Shown: positions 34,219-41,233 of the stretch, one piece after another
Numbering within the stretch: position 1 is the first letter of the stretch
Layout: every line of letters starts with the position of its first letter
From: JABDIP01 sp965212545
Lineage (GTDB): Bacteria; Pseudomonadota; Alphaproteobacteria; DSM-16000; Inquilinaceae
Assembly: GCA_965212545.1 (NCBI GenBank)
Contig: CBDBVB010000021.1
Coordinates: 868,001-932,000 of the forward strand
Reading direction: 5' to 3'
DNA length: 64,000 bases
The notes under the pieces: generated by a model
The model's input: the letters and a program-made list of their open reading frames with translations, nothing else
Database searches by the model: none
What the model was told of the DNA's origin: nothing
Made by a program: the position numbers and the translations under genes

Positions 34219-35694
34219 CTATTCAGCTGCGCCGGCAACGGACGCCCGATAGGCGACGCCGGTCTCTTCGCGCACATCGCCGCGGATGGTGCGCCACATG
34301 TTGTAGGCCATGATCAGCGCACCGATCAGGAACAGGATCCCGCCCAGCGCCCGGACCACATAGAACGGCTGCATGCGCTCCACGGACTCGATGAACGAGA
34401 ACTGCAGGAAGCCGTATTGATCAAAGGTGCGCCACATCACGCCCTGGGTAATGCCCGACCACCACATCGCGACGATGTAGAGCACGATGCCCAGGGTCGA
34501 GATCCAGAAATGGTAGCTGACCAGCTTGACCGAATAGAGCCGGGCCCGACCCCAGAGCCGCTGCATCAGGAAGTAGGTGGCGCCGAAGGACACGAAGGCG
34601 ACCCAGCCCAGCGCGCCGGAATGCACATGGCCGATGTTCCAGTCGGTATAATGGCTCAGCGAATTGACCGCCTTCACCGACATCAGCGGCCCCTCGAAGG
34701 TGCTCATGCCGTAGAAGGCGACCGAGACCACCAGGAAGCGCAACACCGGGTCGGTGCGCAGTTTGTCCCAGGCGCCCGACAGGGTCATGATGCCGTTGAT
34801 CATGCCGCCCCAGGACGGCATCCACAGCATCACCGAGAAGGTCATGCCCAGGGTCTGCGCCCAGTCGGGCAGGGCGGTGTAGTGCAGGTGATGCGGCCCG
34901 GCCCAGATGTACAGGAAGATCAGCGACCAGAAATGGATGATCGACAGCCGGTAGGAATACACCGGCCGTTCCGCCTGCTTGGGAATGAAGTAGTACATGA
35001 TCCCCAGAAAGCCGGCGGTCAGGAAGAAGCCGACCGCGTTATGGCCGTACCACCATTGCGTCAGCGCGTCCTGGACGCCGGAGAACAGCGAATAGCTCTT
35101 GGTCCCGGTCCACGACACCGGCACCGCCAGGTTGTTGACGATGTGCAGCATGGCGATGGTCACGATGAAGGCCAGGTAGAACCAGTTGGCCACATAGATA
35201 TGCGGCTCCCGGCGCTTCATCAGCGTGCCCAGGAAGACCACCAGGTAGATCACCCAGACCAGGGTCAGCCAGAGATCGACATACCATTCCGGCTCGGCGT
35301 ATTCGCGGCCCTGGGTGATGCCCAGCACATAGCCCGATGCCGCCATCAGCAGGAACAGCTGATAGCCCCAGAATACGAATCGCACCGGCGCCCGGCCACC
35401 GAACAGGCTGGCCCGGCAGGTCCGCTGAACAACATAGAACGAGGTGCCCAACAGCGCGTTGCCGCCGAATGCGAAGATCGCCGCAGAGGTATGCACCGGG
35501 CGCAGCCGCCCGAAGCTGAGCCACTCGACCCCGAAATTCAGGGCCGGAAAGGTCAATTGGAGGGCGATGAAGACGCCGGCGGCGAAAGCGACAACGCCCC
35601 AGAACATGGTCACGATGGTGAAGAGCTTGACGACGTCCTCGTCGTATTCGACCCGTTCCAATGCCCCCGCAGGCATGTCCGCTGCAACCGCCAT
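34219..35694 (-). CDS. ccoN: Cbb3-type cytochrome c oxidase subunit I, CcoN
   Basis: A 491-residue, twelve-helix haem-copper oxidase catalytic subunit of the C family. Histidines that hold the haems and copper lie in RPVHTSAAIFAFGGNAL, GHNAVGFF, AGPHHLHYTALPDW and DWNIGHVHSGALGW. It reduces oxygen with high affinity, so it serves growth at low oxygen. First gene of ccoNOQPGHIS, all tightly spaced or overlapping, and preceded by a palindromic FNR/FixK box 173 bases before the start. Confidence 0.97.
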   Translation of the reverse strand: MAVAADMPAGALERVEYDEDVVKLFTIVTMFWGVVAFAAGVFIALQLTFPALNFGVEWLSFGRLRPVHTSAAIFAFGGNALLGTSFYVVQRTCRASLFGGRAPVRFVFWGYQLFLLMAASGYVLGITQGREYAEPEWYVDLWLTLVWVIYLVVFLGTLMKRREPHIYVANWFYLAFIVTIAMLHIVNNLAVPVSWTGTKSYSLFSGVQDALTQWWYGHNAVGFFLTAGFLGIMYYFIPKQAERPVYSYRLSIIHFWSLIFLYIWAGPHHLHYTALPDWAQTLGMTFSVMLWMPSWGGMINGIMTLSGAWDKLRTDPVLRFLVVSVAFYGMSTFEGPLMSVKAVNSLSHYTDWNIGHVHSGALGWVAFVSFGATYFLMQRLWGRARLYSVKLVSYHFWISTLGIVLYIVAMWWSGITQGVMWRTFDQYGFLQFSFIESVERMQPFYVVRALGGILFLIGALIMAYNMWRTIRGDVREETGVAYRASVAGAAE

Positions 35695-36000
35695 ACTCTG
35701 TCACCCATGCGTCGTTCGGCAGCTGGAACGCCGCCAAGAGTTCGGACCGATGCGCCCGCCTGTCAGATTACCGTGGACCAGGGGACACACGGCCGGGACG
35801 ACGCCCGGGGGCAAGGCATCAGACTGCCGTTGGTCGTATGGACTAGAGTGCTTCCAGGCATTGACCTAGGTCAATGAGCCAATTGTCTGTCCGGGCTTGG
35901 GTGCGGCCTGAAACCGCGCGAATCGTGACGGCGTCGTCAAATCGCGCGTATGCGTATAGACTGTTGCGCGGCGCCCGCCAGCTCTTGCGAGGTATCATTC
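35695..36000. other. Divergent promoter region of the cco operon
   Basis: Lies between ccoN (minus) and the DUF2189 gene (plus). It holds the FNR-type palindrome at 35860-35875 and no supported gene. Both flanking genes could be controlled from it. Confidence 0.7.
35860..35875. promoter_or_regulatory. FNR/FixK-type binding site (anaerobox)
   Basis: A perfect 16-base palindrome ATTGACCTAGGTCAAT containing TTGAC-N4-GTCAA, the core recognised by FNR, Anr and FixK proteins (general form TTGAY-N4-RTCAA). Its centre is 173 bases before the ccoN start and 133 bases before the DUF2189 gene. Control of cbb3 operons by such a box under low oxygen is well established in Alphaproteobacteria. The regulator gene itself is not in the window. 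Confidence 0.85.
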
Positions 36001-36807
36001 ATGTCAGAATCCGGAGTCGAATTCAGCGCGGAAGGTGGATCCGAGCCGGTACCCCATGTGCGCCAGATCGATCTCGACCGGCCCTGGACCTGGCTTGCCG
36101 CCGGCTGGCGGGACATGCGGCAGGCGCCGGGTGTCTGCCTGAGCTACGGGCTGATATTCGCCGCCGCGGGCGCGCTGCTTTCCGCGCTGATCTGGTTCTA
36201 CGAGGTCTTCTACCTGGTGTTGCCGCTGACCGCCGGCTTCATGCTGATGGGGCCGATCCTGGCAGTCGGCCTCTACGAGGTGAGCCGGCGTCTGGAGGCC
36301 GGCGAATCCATCACCCTGGGTGAGGCGCTCGGCGCCTGGCGCCGCAACGTGACCCAGATCGGCCTGATGGGCGTCGCTCTGATGCTTTTCCTGCTGGCCT
36401 GGATTCGCCTTGCGACACTGATCTTCGCACTGTTCTTCTCGTCCAACCCGCCGCGGCCGGAGATGGCGCTGTTCATCGATGACGTCTTCCTGTCGGTTGA
36501 GAGCCTGCCCTTCCTGGTGGTCGGGACGACAATCGGCGGCGCGCTGGCGGCCATGGTCTTCGCGATCTCCGTCGTCTCGATACCGCTGCTGCTGGACCGC
36601 CATGTCAACGTGTTCACCGCGATCATCACCAGCATCGCGGTGGTGAAGCAGAATTTCTGGACCATGGCGCTGTGGGCCTGGCTGATCGTCATCTTCGTCG
36701 GCGTTGGCCTGGCGACGGCCTATGTCGGACTCATGGTGACCGTGCCGTTGATCGGATTGGCGACTTGGCACGCCTATCGCGACAGCGTTTCGTGGTCGGA
36801 GGGCTGA
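36001..36807 (+). CDS. DUF2189 membrane protein
   Basis: A 268-residue inner membrane protein with about six hydrophobic segments. The start region (VRQIDLDRPWTWLAAGWRDM) and the core (AGFMLMGPILAVGLYEVSRR) match DUF2189 proteins, which in Alphaproteobacteria are frequently found next to cytochrome oxidase genes. ATG 36001 has GAGG at 35989-35992. It shares a divergent region with ccoN and may answer to the same FNR box. Function unknown. Confidence 0.82.
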   Translation: MSESGVEFSAEGGSEPVPHVRQIDLDRPWTWLAAGWRDMRQAPGVCLSYGLIFAAAGALLSALIWFYEVFYLVLPLTAGFMLMGPILAVGLYEVSRRLEAGESITLGEALGAWRRNVTQIGLMGVALMLFLLAWIRLATLIFALFFSSNPPRPEMALFIDDVFLSVESLPFLVVGTTIGGALAAMVFAISVVSIPLLLDRHVNVFTAIITSIAVVKQNFWTMALWAWLIVIFVGVGLATAYVGLMVTVPLIGLATWHAYRDSVSWSEG

Positions 36808-36866
36808 ATTCGGGGAATTCGCTGGACCGGCGATGCGGCTGGTCGGCGTTGGGGAGGTAATGGGTT

Positions 36867-37217
36867 ATGCAAACAGTCAGTGCCTGGATCGTCGGCGCGA
36901 TCGTTGTCGTGCTTGGTGTGCTCGGGCTGTTCTTGTCGGCCTATGCGGATGACGGTGTCATGCACTTCACCGGCCTGCTGATCGCCGGATTTGCGGTCCT
37001 GTTCGTTTTTGGCCTGATCGGCGGCAATGCCGGCCATCCGGCGGAGGCCGATGCACTATCGGTTGGCGAAAGCGCCGACCGGGCCGGTGATGACGAACAG
37101 ATACGCCCACTCGCCGCGGAAGCCGGGATCGGCGTCTCGGAAGGCCTGGACCCGGGCATGCAGCCAGGGAAGGTAGTCGACGGCCCGCTCCACGAGAGGC
37201 CGCACGCCGTCGTATAG
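36867..37217 (+). CDS. Small membrane protein; 3' part overlaps a convergent gene
   Basis: The first 62 residues form a credible two-helix membrane protein (SAWIVGAIVVVLGVLGLFLS and FTGLLIAGFAVLFVFGLIGG) with ATG 36867 and an upstream GGGGAGG ribosome site. The rest of the 116-residue frame runs for 162 bases antisense through the DUF4384 gene and is polar and unlike the first part. The natural protein may end near 37055, with the last part resulting from a lost stop or frame slip, or the overlap may be real. Similar small proteins are found next to oxidase genes. Confidence 0.6.
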   Translation: MQTVSAWIVGAIVVVLGVLGLFLSAYADDGVMHFTGLLIAGFAVLFVFGLIGGNAGHPAEADALSVGESADRAGDDEQIRPLAAEAGIGVSEGLDPGMQPGKVVDGPLHERPHAVV

Positions 37218-38372
37218 CGGTGCCGTGCTGGCCAGCACCACCGCGATGTCCTGGCCGAATGGCGGCGCCGCCTTGATGCTGAATCCCGAACGCTCTTCGC
37301 CGATCATGAACGGCGTATCCGCCGCGAAACGGTTTTCGCCACGGTATTCGTTCGGCAGCAGGTGAATGACGTTGCCGTCGGCATCGTAGTAATCGATGTA
37401 GATGTAGGAGTCGAAATCCGCCGCCTGCAGTCGCATCAACATGGGGCTGCCGTCTTCATACTGTTCGATCCGCGCCTGGGCCTCCTCGCCGACCACCAGC
37501 GGGTCGTCGATTTGGTCGCGGGACTGCGGCACGCCAAGGCCCTCCACAGAATCCAGTACGCCGCATTGCGGCTGCGGCAGGACCAGCACGCTGCCACCGA
37601 CCGGAATGGAGTCCCCGACGGCGTTTCCCAGCATGCCGACCACCGCGCCCTTCATGTCCTCCGTGGGCACATGGCCGCGGATCTCCAGGCCGCCGGATTC
37701 GGGCTGGAAGGCCGCCTGCAGCCGGCTGCACGGGAACTGCGCCAGGGCGGCGCCGATGCCGTCGCGCACCGACCCGGCGAAGGAGGCGCTGCCGGACAGT
37801 TCGCCGGGCTGCATGAAGGACTGGATCGCCGCCAGCGATTGCTCGTCCAGCACCATGTTCGCGCCGCCCGACCATGCCAGCGCCGCCGTTGCGACCACCG
37901 CCGCCTCGGCGGTGCTGGTGGGCGCCACCCGGCCGGCGAAGTCGCTGGTCGCGCTGGGCGCCAGTTCGGTGGGTTGCGGTGCTGCCAGGGCGGCCGGTGC
38001 GGCAATGCCCGGGCTGCCGGCATCCAGCGTTGCAACCGGCGCCCGCGGCGCCTGCACCGACGCGACCTGCTGGCCCTCGGCGCGGCCGCTCACCACGGTT
38101 TGCGACGGAGTCGCCACGGCCGCCATCAGCACCGCCGGCGGGGGCCGTGCCGCCACGGCCGGCGCGGCACCTGCGCTGGCGACCAAGGTCGTGGCCTCGG
38201 CGACAAGGGTCATCGCCGCGGTGGCCGGGGCGCGCGCCGGGGAGACCGATACGCCGCCGGCCGTGACCGTCTTGAGGCGCGCCGGCGCGGCGTTGACCGG
38301 GGCCAGCTCCGTGCCGCTCGGTCGGGCCCGGGGCAGCGCCTGCGCCGGCATCTCCGCCGCGGCCATGGTCAC
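37056..38372 (-). CDS. Protein with C-terminal DUF4384-like domain; probably the second half of a TonB-like gene
   Basis: A 438-residue frame starting at GTG 38372, which overlaps the stop of the TonB-like gene (GTGA). Residues 1-200 are Ala/Pro/Val/Thr-rich linker without signal peptide or membrane helix. Residues about 205-290 contain a segment starting FPCSRLQAAFQPESGGLEI, followed by a DUF4384-like domain (DSYIYIDYYDADGNVIHLLP, then AVVLASTAPLY and YLFVITGP). The same two-part module ends both kinases 4-9 kb away. The linker composition continues that of the preceding frame, and restoring one C near 38405-38425 would join the two into a single protein of about 667 residues. Alone it would be cytosolic; joined it would be periplasmic, which fits better (inference). 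Confidence 0.7.
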   Translation of the reverse strand: MTMAAAEMPAQALPRARPSGTELAPVNAAPARLKTVTAGGVSVSPARAPATAAMTLVAEATTLVASAGAAPAVAARPPPAVLMAAVATPSQTVVSGRAEGQQVASVQAPRAPVATLDAGSPGIAAPAALAAPQPTELAPSATSDFAGRVAPTSTAEAAVVATAALAWSGGANMVLDEQSLAAIQSFMQPGELSGSASFAGSVRDGIGAALAQFPCSRLQAAFQPESGGLEIRGHVPTEDMKGAVVGMLGNAVGDSIPVGGSVLVLPQPQCGVLDSVEGLGVPQSRDQIDDPLVVGEEAQARIEQYEDGSPMLMRLQAADFDSYIYIDYYDADGNVIHLLPNEYRGENRFAADTPFMIGEERSGFSIKAAPPFGQDIAVVLASTAPLYDGVRPLVERAVDYLPWLHARVQAFRDADPGFRGEWAYLFVITGPVGAFANR

Positions 38373-39058
38373 GCTCGGCGGCAGGACCGCGATGCAGCCG
38401 TCTGCCCGCGGCTTTGCGCTGCGGCCAGGGTATCGGCCGAGGGCGCCGCCGCGGCGATCGCCGGGGAAACGGCCGTTGCGGCGGTCAGCACCGGACCCGC
38501 GGACTCCGTCGCGGTCACGGATGCCGTGTCCGGACGCACCGTCGCCACCGCTTCGCCTCGGGGTGGAGTCGAGAGGGCCGCCGTCGTGCTCGGCACCGCC
38601 GCCGGCGCCACGGGCGTTGCCGAGGCGGTGGATGACGACAGGCTGGGCGTGACCGGAACCGCGGCGGCCAGCCGCGCGCCACCTGCCGTCGCCGCCGGCA
38701 GGGCGTCGGCCCGCGCCGCGGCGGGCCGGGTGACCGGGGTATCGGCGGCAAGCGCGGCCACGGTCTGACCCGACGCCGTGACCGGCCGTGCCTGGCTGGT
38801 CGGCACGTCGCGCACGCCCAGGCGCTCGCCCGAGGCCTCGCCGCTCTCCGCCATCTCACCCTCGGCCTCGCGGGCCTCGGCGCGCTGCGCCGGCACGTCG
38901 AGCGACGACACGTCGATCCGGGTCTGGATCTCCTCGGTCATCGGCACCGGGTCCGCGATGGTGCCGAGCTGGATCACCATCACCAGCGCAGCATGCGCCA
39001 GCAACGACAGCATGATCGCCGGCGCCCAGAACAGCAGCGGGTTGGCGGTTCTGGTCAT
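38369..39058 (-). CDS. TonB-like membrane-anchored protein (N-terminal part)
   Basis: A 229-residue frame with a single N-terminal membrane helix (LLFWAPAIMLSLLAHAALVM) followed by a long Ala/Pro/Thr-rich periplasmic linker, the layout of TonB or TolA. No TonB C-terminal domain is present. The start ATG overlaps the exbD2 stop (ATGA). The end of the frame becomes arginine/cysteine-rich (SRGQTAASRSCRRA), which looks out of frame, whereas the alternative frame reads on smoothly into the DUF4384 gene. I therefore think the DUF4384 domain takes the place of the TonB C-terminal domain. It would be moved by the ExbB-ExbD motor encoded upstream. Confidence 0.72.
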   Translation of the reverse strand: MTRTANPLLFWAPAIMLSLLAHAALVMVIQLGTIADPVPMTEEIQTRIDVSSLDVPAQRAEAREAEGEMAESGEASGERLGVRDVPTSQARPVTASGQTVAALAADTPVTRPAAARADALPAATAGGARLAAAVPVTPSLSSSTASATPVAPAAVPSTTAALSTPPRGEAVATVRPDTASVTATESAGPVLTAATAVSPAIAAAAPSADTLAAAQSRGQTAASRSCRRA

Positions 39059-39465
39059 CTTCGTCTCGGCGTGACCACCAGCACCACGTCGCCCTCGGGC
39101 AGCGCCTCCAAAGCGGTGACCAGCGGCAGCAGGTGGCGCACCGGCGCGTCGGCATGGGCGTTGATCCGCACGAAGACCGGCTCGCGCGAGGCGGCGATCG
39201 CGTCCCGCAGGGTCCGCACGATCTCCGCCCTCGGCCGCTCGACACCGTCCAGCGCCAGCCGCCCGTCGATCGCCAGGCTGACGGTGGTGCCGCCCTGCGG
39301 CAGCGCATCGCCGCCGCCGGAGATCGGCGGCGAAAGCTCGAACGGCGAGGTCGCATCCATGCGGCCGATCAGCATGAAGAAGACCAGCAGGAAGAAGACG
39401 ATGTCGATCAGGGTGACGATCGTCTCGTGCTGCGGCCGTTTCGGCCTGCGGCGGACGCTGATCAT
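39055..39465 (-). CDS. exbD: ExbD/TolR-type biopolymer transport protein 2
   Basis: A 136-residue protein with a short cytosolic start (MISVRRRPKRPQHETI), one membrane helix containing the essential aspartate (VTLIDIVFFLLVFFMLIGRM), and a periplasmic domain (LAIDGRLALDGVERPRAEIV). This is the ExbD/TolR layout; the aspartate carries protons through the ExbB-ExbD motor. ATG 39465 overlaps the natural stop of exbD1 (ATGA). In the sequence as given this gene is fused in frame to exbD1 by a one-base shift. Its stop overlaps the TonB-like start. Confidence 0.85.
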   Translation of the reverse strand: MISVRRRPKRPQHETIVTLIDIVFFLLVFFMLIGRMDATSPFELSPPISGGGDALPQGGTTVSLAIDGRLALDGVERPRAEIVRTLRDAIAASREPVFVRINAHADAPVRHLLPLVTALEALPEGDVVLVVTPRRR

Positions 39466-39894
39466 TGCGGCGACAACCGCACGACCCGTACGTTGCGGGC
39501 GCCGGCATTGGCGATGGCGTCCATCAGGCTGACCAGGGATTGGGTCGAGGCCGCGCCCGAAGGCAGAACCAGCACCGGGGTCGAAGGTCGGGTTGTAGAC
39601 CCGGACCTGGACGATCGAAGTCAGCGCCGCAAGGGTGACCGGCTGGCCGGACATGTAGACGCTGCCATCGGCCGACAGCCGGACCAGCAGGCTGCTTGCG
39701 TCCGAAACCCGCTCAGCAGGGGCCGCCGCCATGGATGGCTCGCCATCCGGCCGGTCGCCGCCGACCAGCGGGATCATGTCGAGATCCAGATAGGTCGACG
39801 TCACCATGAAGAAGACCAGCAGGATCATCATGACGTCGACCAGCGGCGTCACCGAGATGATCATGCCGACCCGCTTTTCCCGGTTCAGGCGCAT
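39462..39894 (-). pseudogene. exbD: ExbD/TolR-type protein 1, frameshifted
   Basis: Begins MRLNREKRVGMIISVTPLVD and continues into VMMILLVFFMVTSTYLDLDM, an ExbD helix with its aspartate, then a periplasmic domain. After VQVRVYNPT the frame reads arginine-rich nonsense, while shifting by one base gives PVLVLPSGAASTQSL and then DAIANAGARNVRVVRLSPQ with a stop at 39464-39462 that overlaps the next exbD start. One extra base, most likely in the pair at 39584-39585, explains this. The length is 433 bases, one more than a multiple of three. As written, ribosomes would read through into exbD2 and make a fused double-ExbD protein of 279 residues. Whether the base is real or an error cannot be told here. 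Confidence 0.75.
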
Positions 39895-39903
39895 GGTCCG
39901 TGC

Positions 39904-40533
39904 TTAGGCGGCGCGGCCGCGATCCGCGACGTAGGAAAGCCGGGTGACGCTATCCTCGATCGCATGTCCGGCGCGATCCAGCCGGGCGCCCAGCATGTTG
40001 GCGGCCAGCGCCGCCGGGATCGCCACGATCAGCCCCATGGCGGTGGTCAGCAGCGCCTGCCAGATGCCGGCCGCCAGCACCGCGGCATTGGCGCTGCCGC
40101 CGGCCAGCTCCAGCGACTGGAACGACTCGATCATGCCCAGCACGGTGCCGAGCAACCCCATCAGCGGACTCACAACGGCCAGCACCTCAAGGGTGCGCAG
40201 ATGGCGGCCGAGAGTCTCGATCTGGGCGTTGGCGAGGCGTTCCACCTCCTCGCGCAGCATGGCCTGGTCCCAGCGCTTGGCCAGGCCCTCCATGGCGGCC
40301 GAGACGACAGTGTTGATCGGGTTGCGGCCGCCGTCGACCAGCTTGCGGGCATCGGCCCGCTCGCCGCGTTCCCAGGCCTCCAGCGCTGCCTCCCGGTCGC
40401 GGCGGCCGCCCAGCACGCCCCAGAACTGGATCAGCTTCAGGACCACGAGCGCGATCGAGTAGACCGACAACAGGCCGAGGATGACGACGATGGGCCCCCC
40501 GGCTTCCATCCAATAGGAAACGGTTTCAAACAT
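39904..40533 (-). CDS. exbB: ExbB/TolQ/MotA-type proton channel protein
   Basis: A 209-residue inner membrane protein with three hydrophobic segments. The first lies within residues 10-35; the second and third surround the conserved VVSPLMGLLGTVLGMIESFQ and WQALLTTAMGLIVAIPAALA, the ExbB/TolQ pore signature. It forms the pentameric stator that drives ExbD. First gene of the ExbB-ExbD-ExbD-TonB-like-DUF4384 cluster, with short gaps or overlaps throughout. The target of the motor is unknown; no TonB-dependent receptor gene is nearby. Confidence 0.9.
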   Translation of the reverse strand: MFETVSYWMEAGGPIVVILGLLSVYSIALVVLKLIQFWGVLGGRRDREAALEAWERGERADARKLVDGGRNPINTVVSAAMEGLAKRWDQAMLREEVERLANAQIETLGRHLRTLEVLAVVSPLMGLLGTVLGMIESFQSLELAGGSANAAVLAAGIWQALLTTAMGLIVAIPAALAANMLGARLDRAGHAIEDSVTRLSYVADRGRAA

Positions 40534-40575
40534 GGCCGGATTATCCTCCGAATCTTAGCTCCATTTGGGCGCGGT

Positions 40576-41002
40576 CTACTTGACCAGCGGAGCGGAGGTC
40601 CGGGAGCGAAGATCGACAATGTCGAAGCAGTCGATCGGCCCGCCCTGGTCCGGCTCGCATTTGGAGATCTCGTGCAGCAGGATCTCGCCGACGCTGTCGC
40701 AGGTCGTTTCCGGAATCTCGAACAGTTTCAGGGTCGTCCGTTCGGCCGGCAACGGCGACGCGTCGACCGTCAGCAGCCGGTCGATGATGCCTTCGTCGTC
40801 CAGGATCGCCAGCGACATCTCGAAGCCCTGGAAGGCGTTGACGGTCTGATTGCGGAACAGGAAGAAGGTTCGGCAGCCATTGTCGATGGACTCGAACTTG
40901 TTCAGCTCGACGATCAAGCGGTCGGTCTGGGCGGCTGGCGGAGCCGGACCAGATGGCAATTACCGCGACGATGGCAGCTAGAGGTGTCGTGATCACTCGC
41001 AT
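40576..41002 (-). pseudogene. Small secreted protein of unknown function, frameshifted near signal peptide
   Basis: ATG 41002 with ribosome site GGGAGGG starts a good signal peptide (MRVITTPLAAIVAVIAIWSG). The mature protein is found only in another frame: QTDRLIVELNKFESIDNGCR, then FEMSLAILDDEGIID and CDSVGEILLHEISKC, ending at TAG 40578-40576. A single extra base near 40930-40945 accounts for the break; removing it gives a signal peptidase site such as GSAAAQ. The restored protein has 141 residues and about four cysteines. It lies just upstream of exbB on the same strand and is likely part of that operon. I do not recognise its domain. Confidence 0.6.
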
Positions 41003-41233
41003 GGATGGCCCTCCCAAGGCTTTTTTATCTTGTTTTGCGTCCGCCGGCTGCCGGCCGGGCGACACGATTGCCCCTATTAAGCGGTCTTCACGCACCTTCG
41101 GGCAAGCGTGTATCGGAAATTTGCCCTTCCGGACAACGGCATGGCCAGATACCGGAATTTGCTTGGTGCCGACCCGGCCGCCTGCGCAATATGACCGGCC
41201 GGCGGCGTGCCGGCGCATTCGATCCGGCAGGGT

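Noticed and set aside
33334..35877. Very long open frame (over 800 codons) on the plus strand across ccoO and ccoN
   Set aside because: It is antisense to clearly recognisable cbb3 subunits, its translation is His/Arg/Gln-rich low complexity, and such frames are common opposite GC-rich genes.
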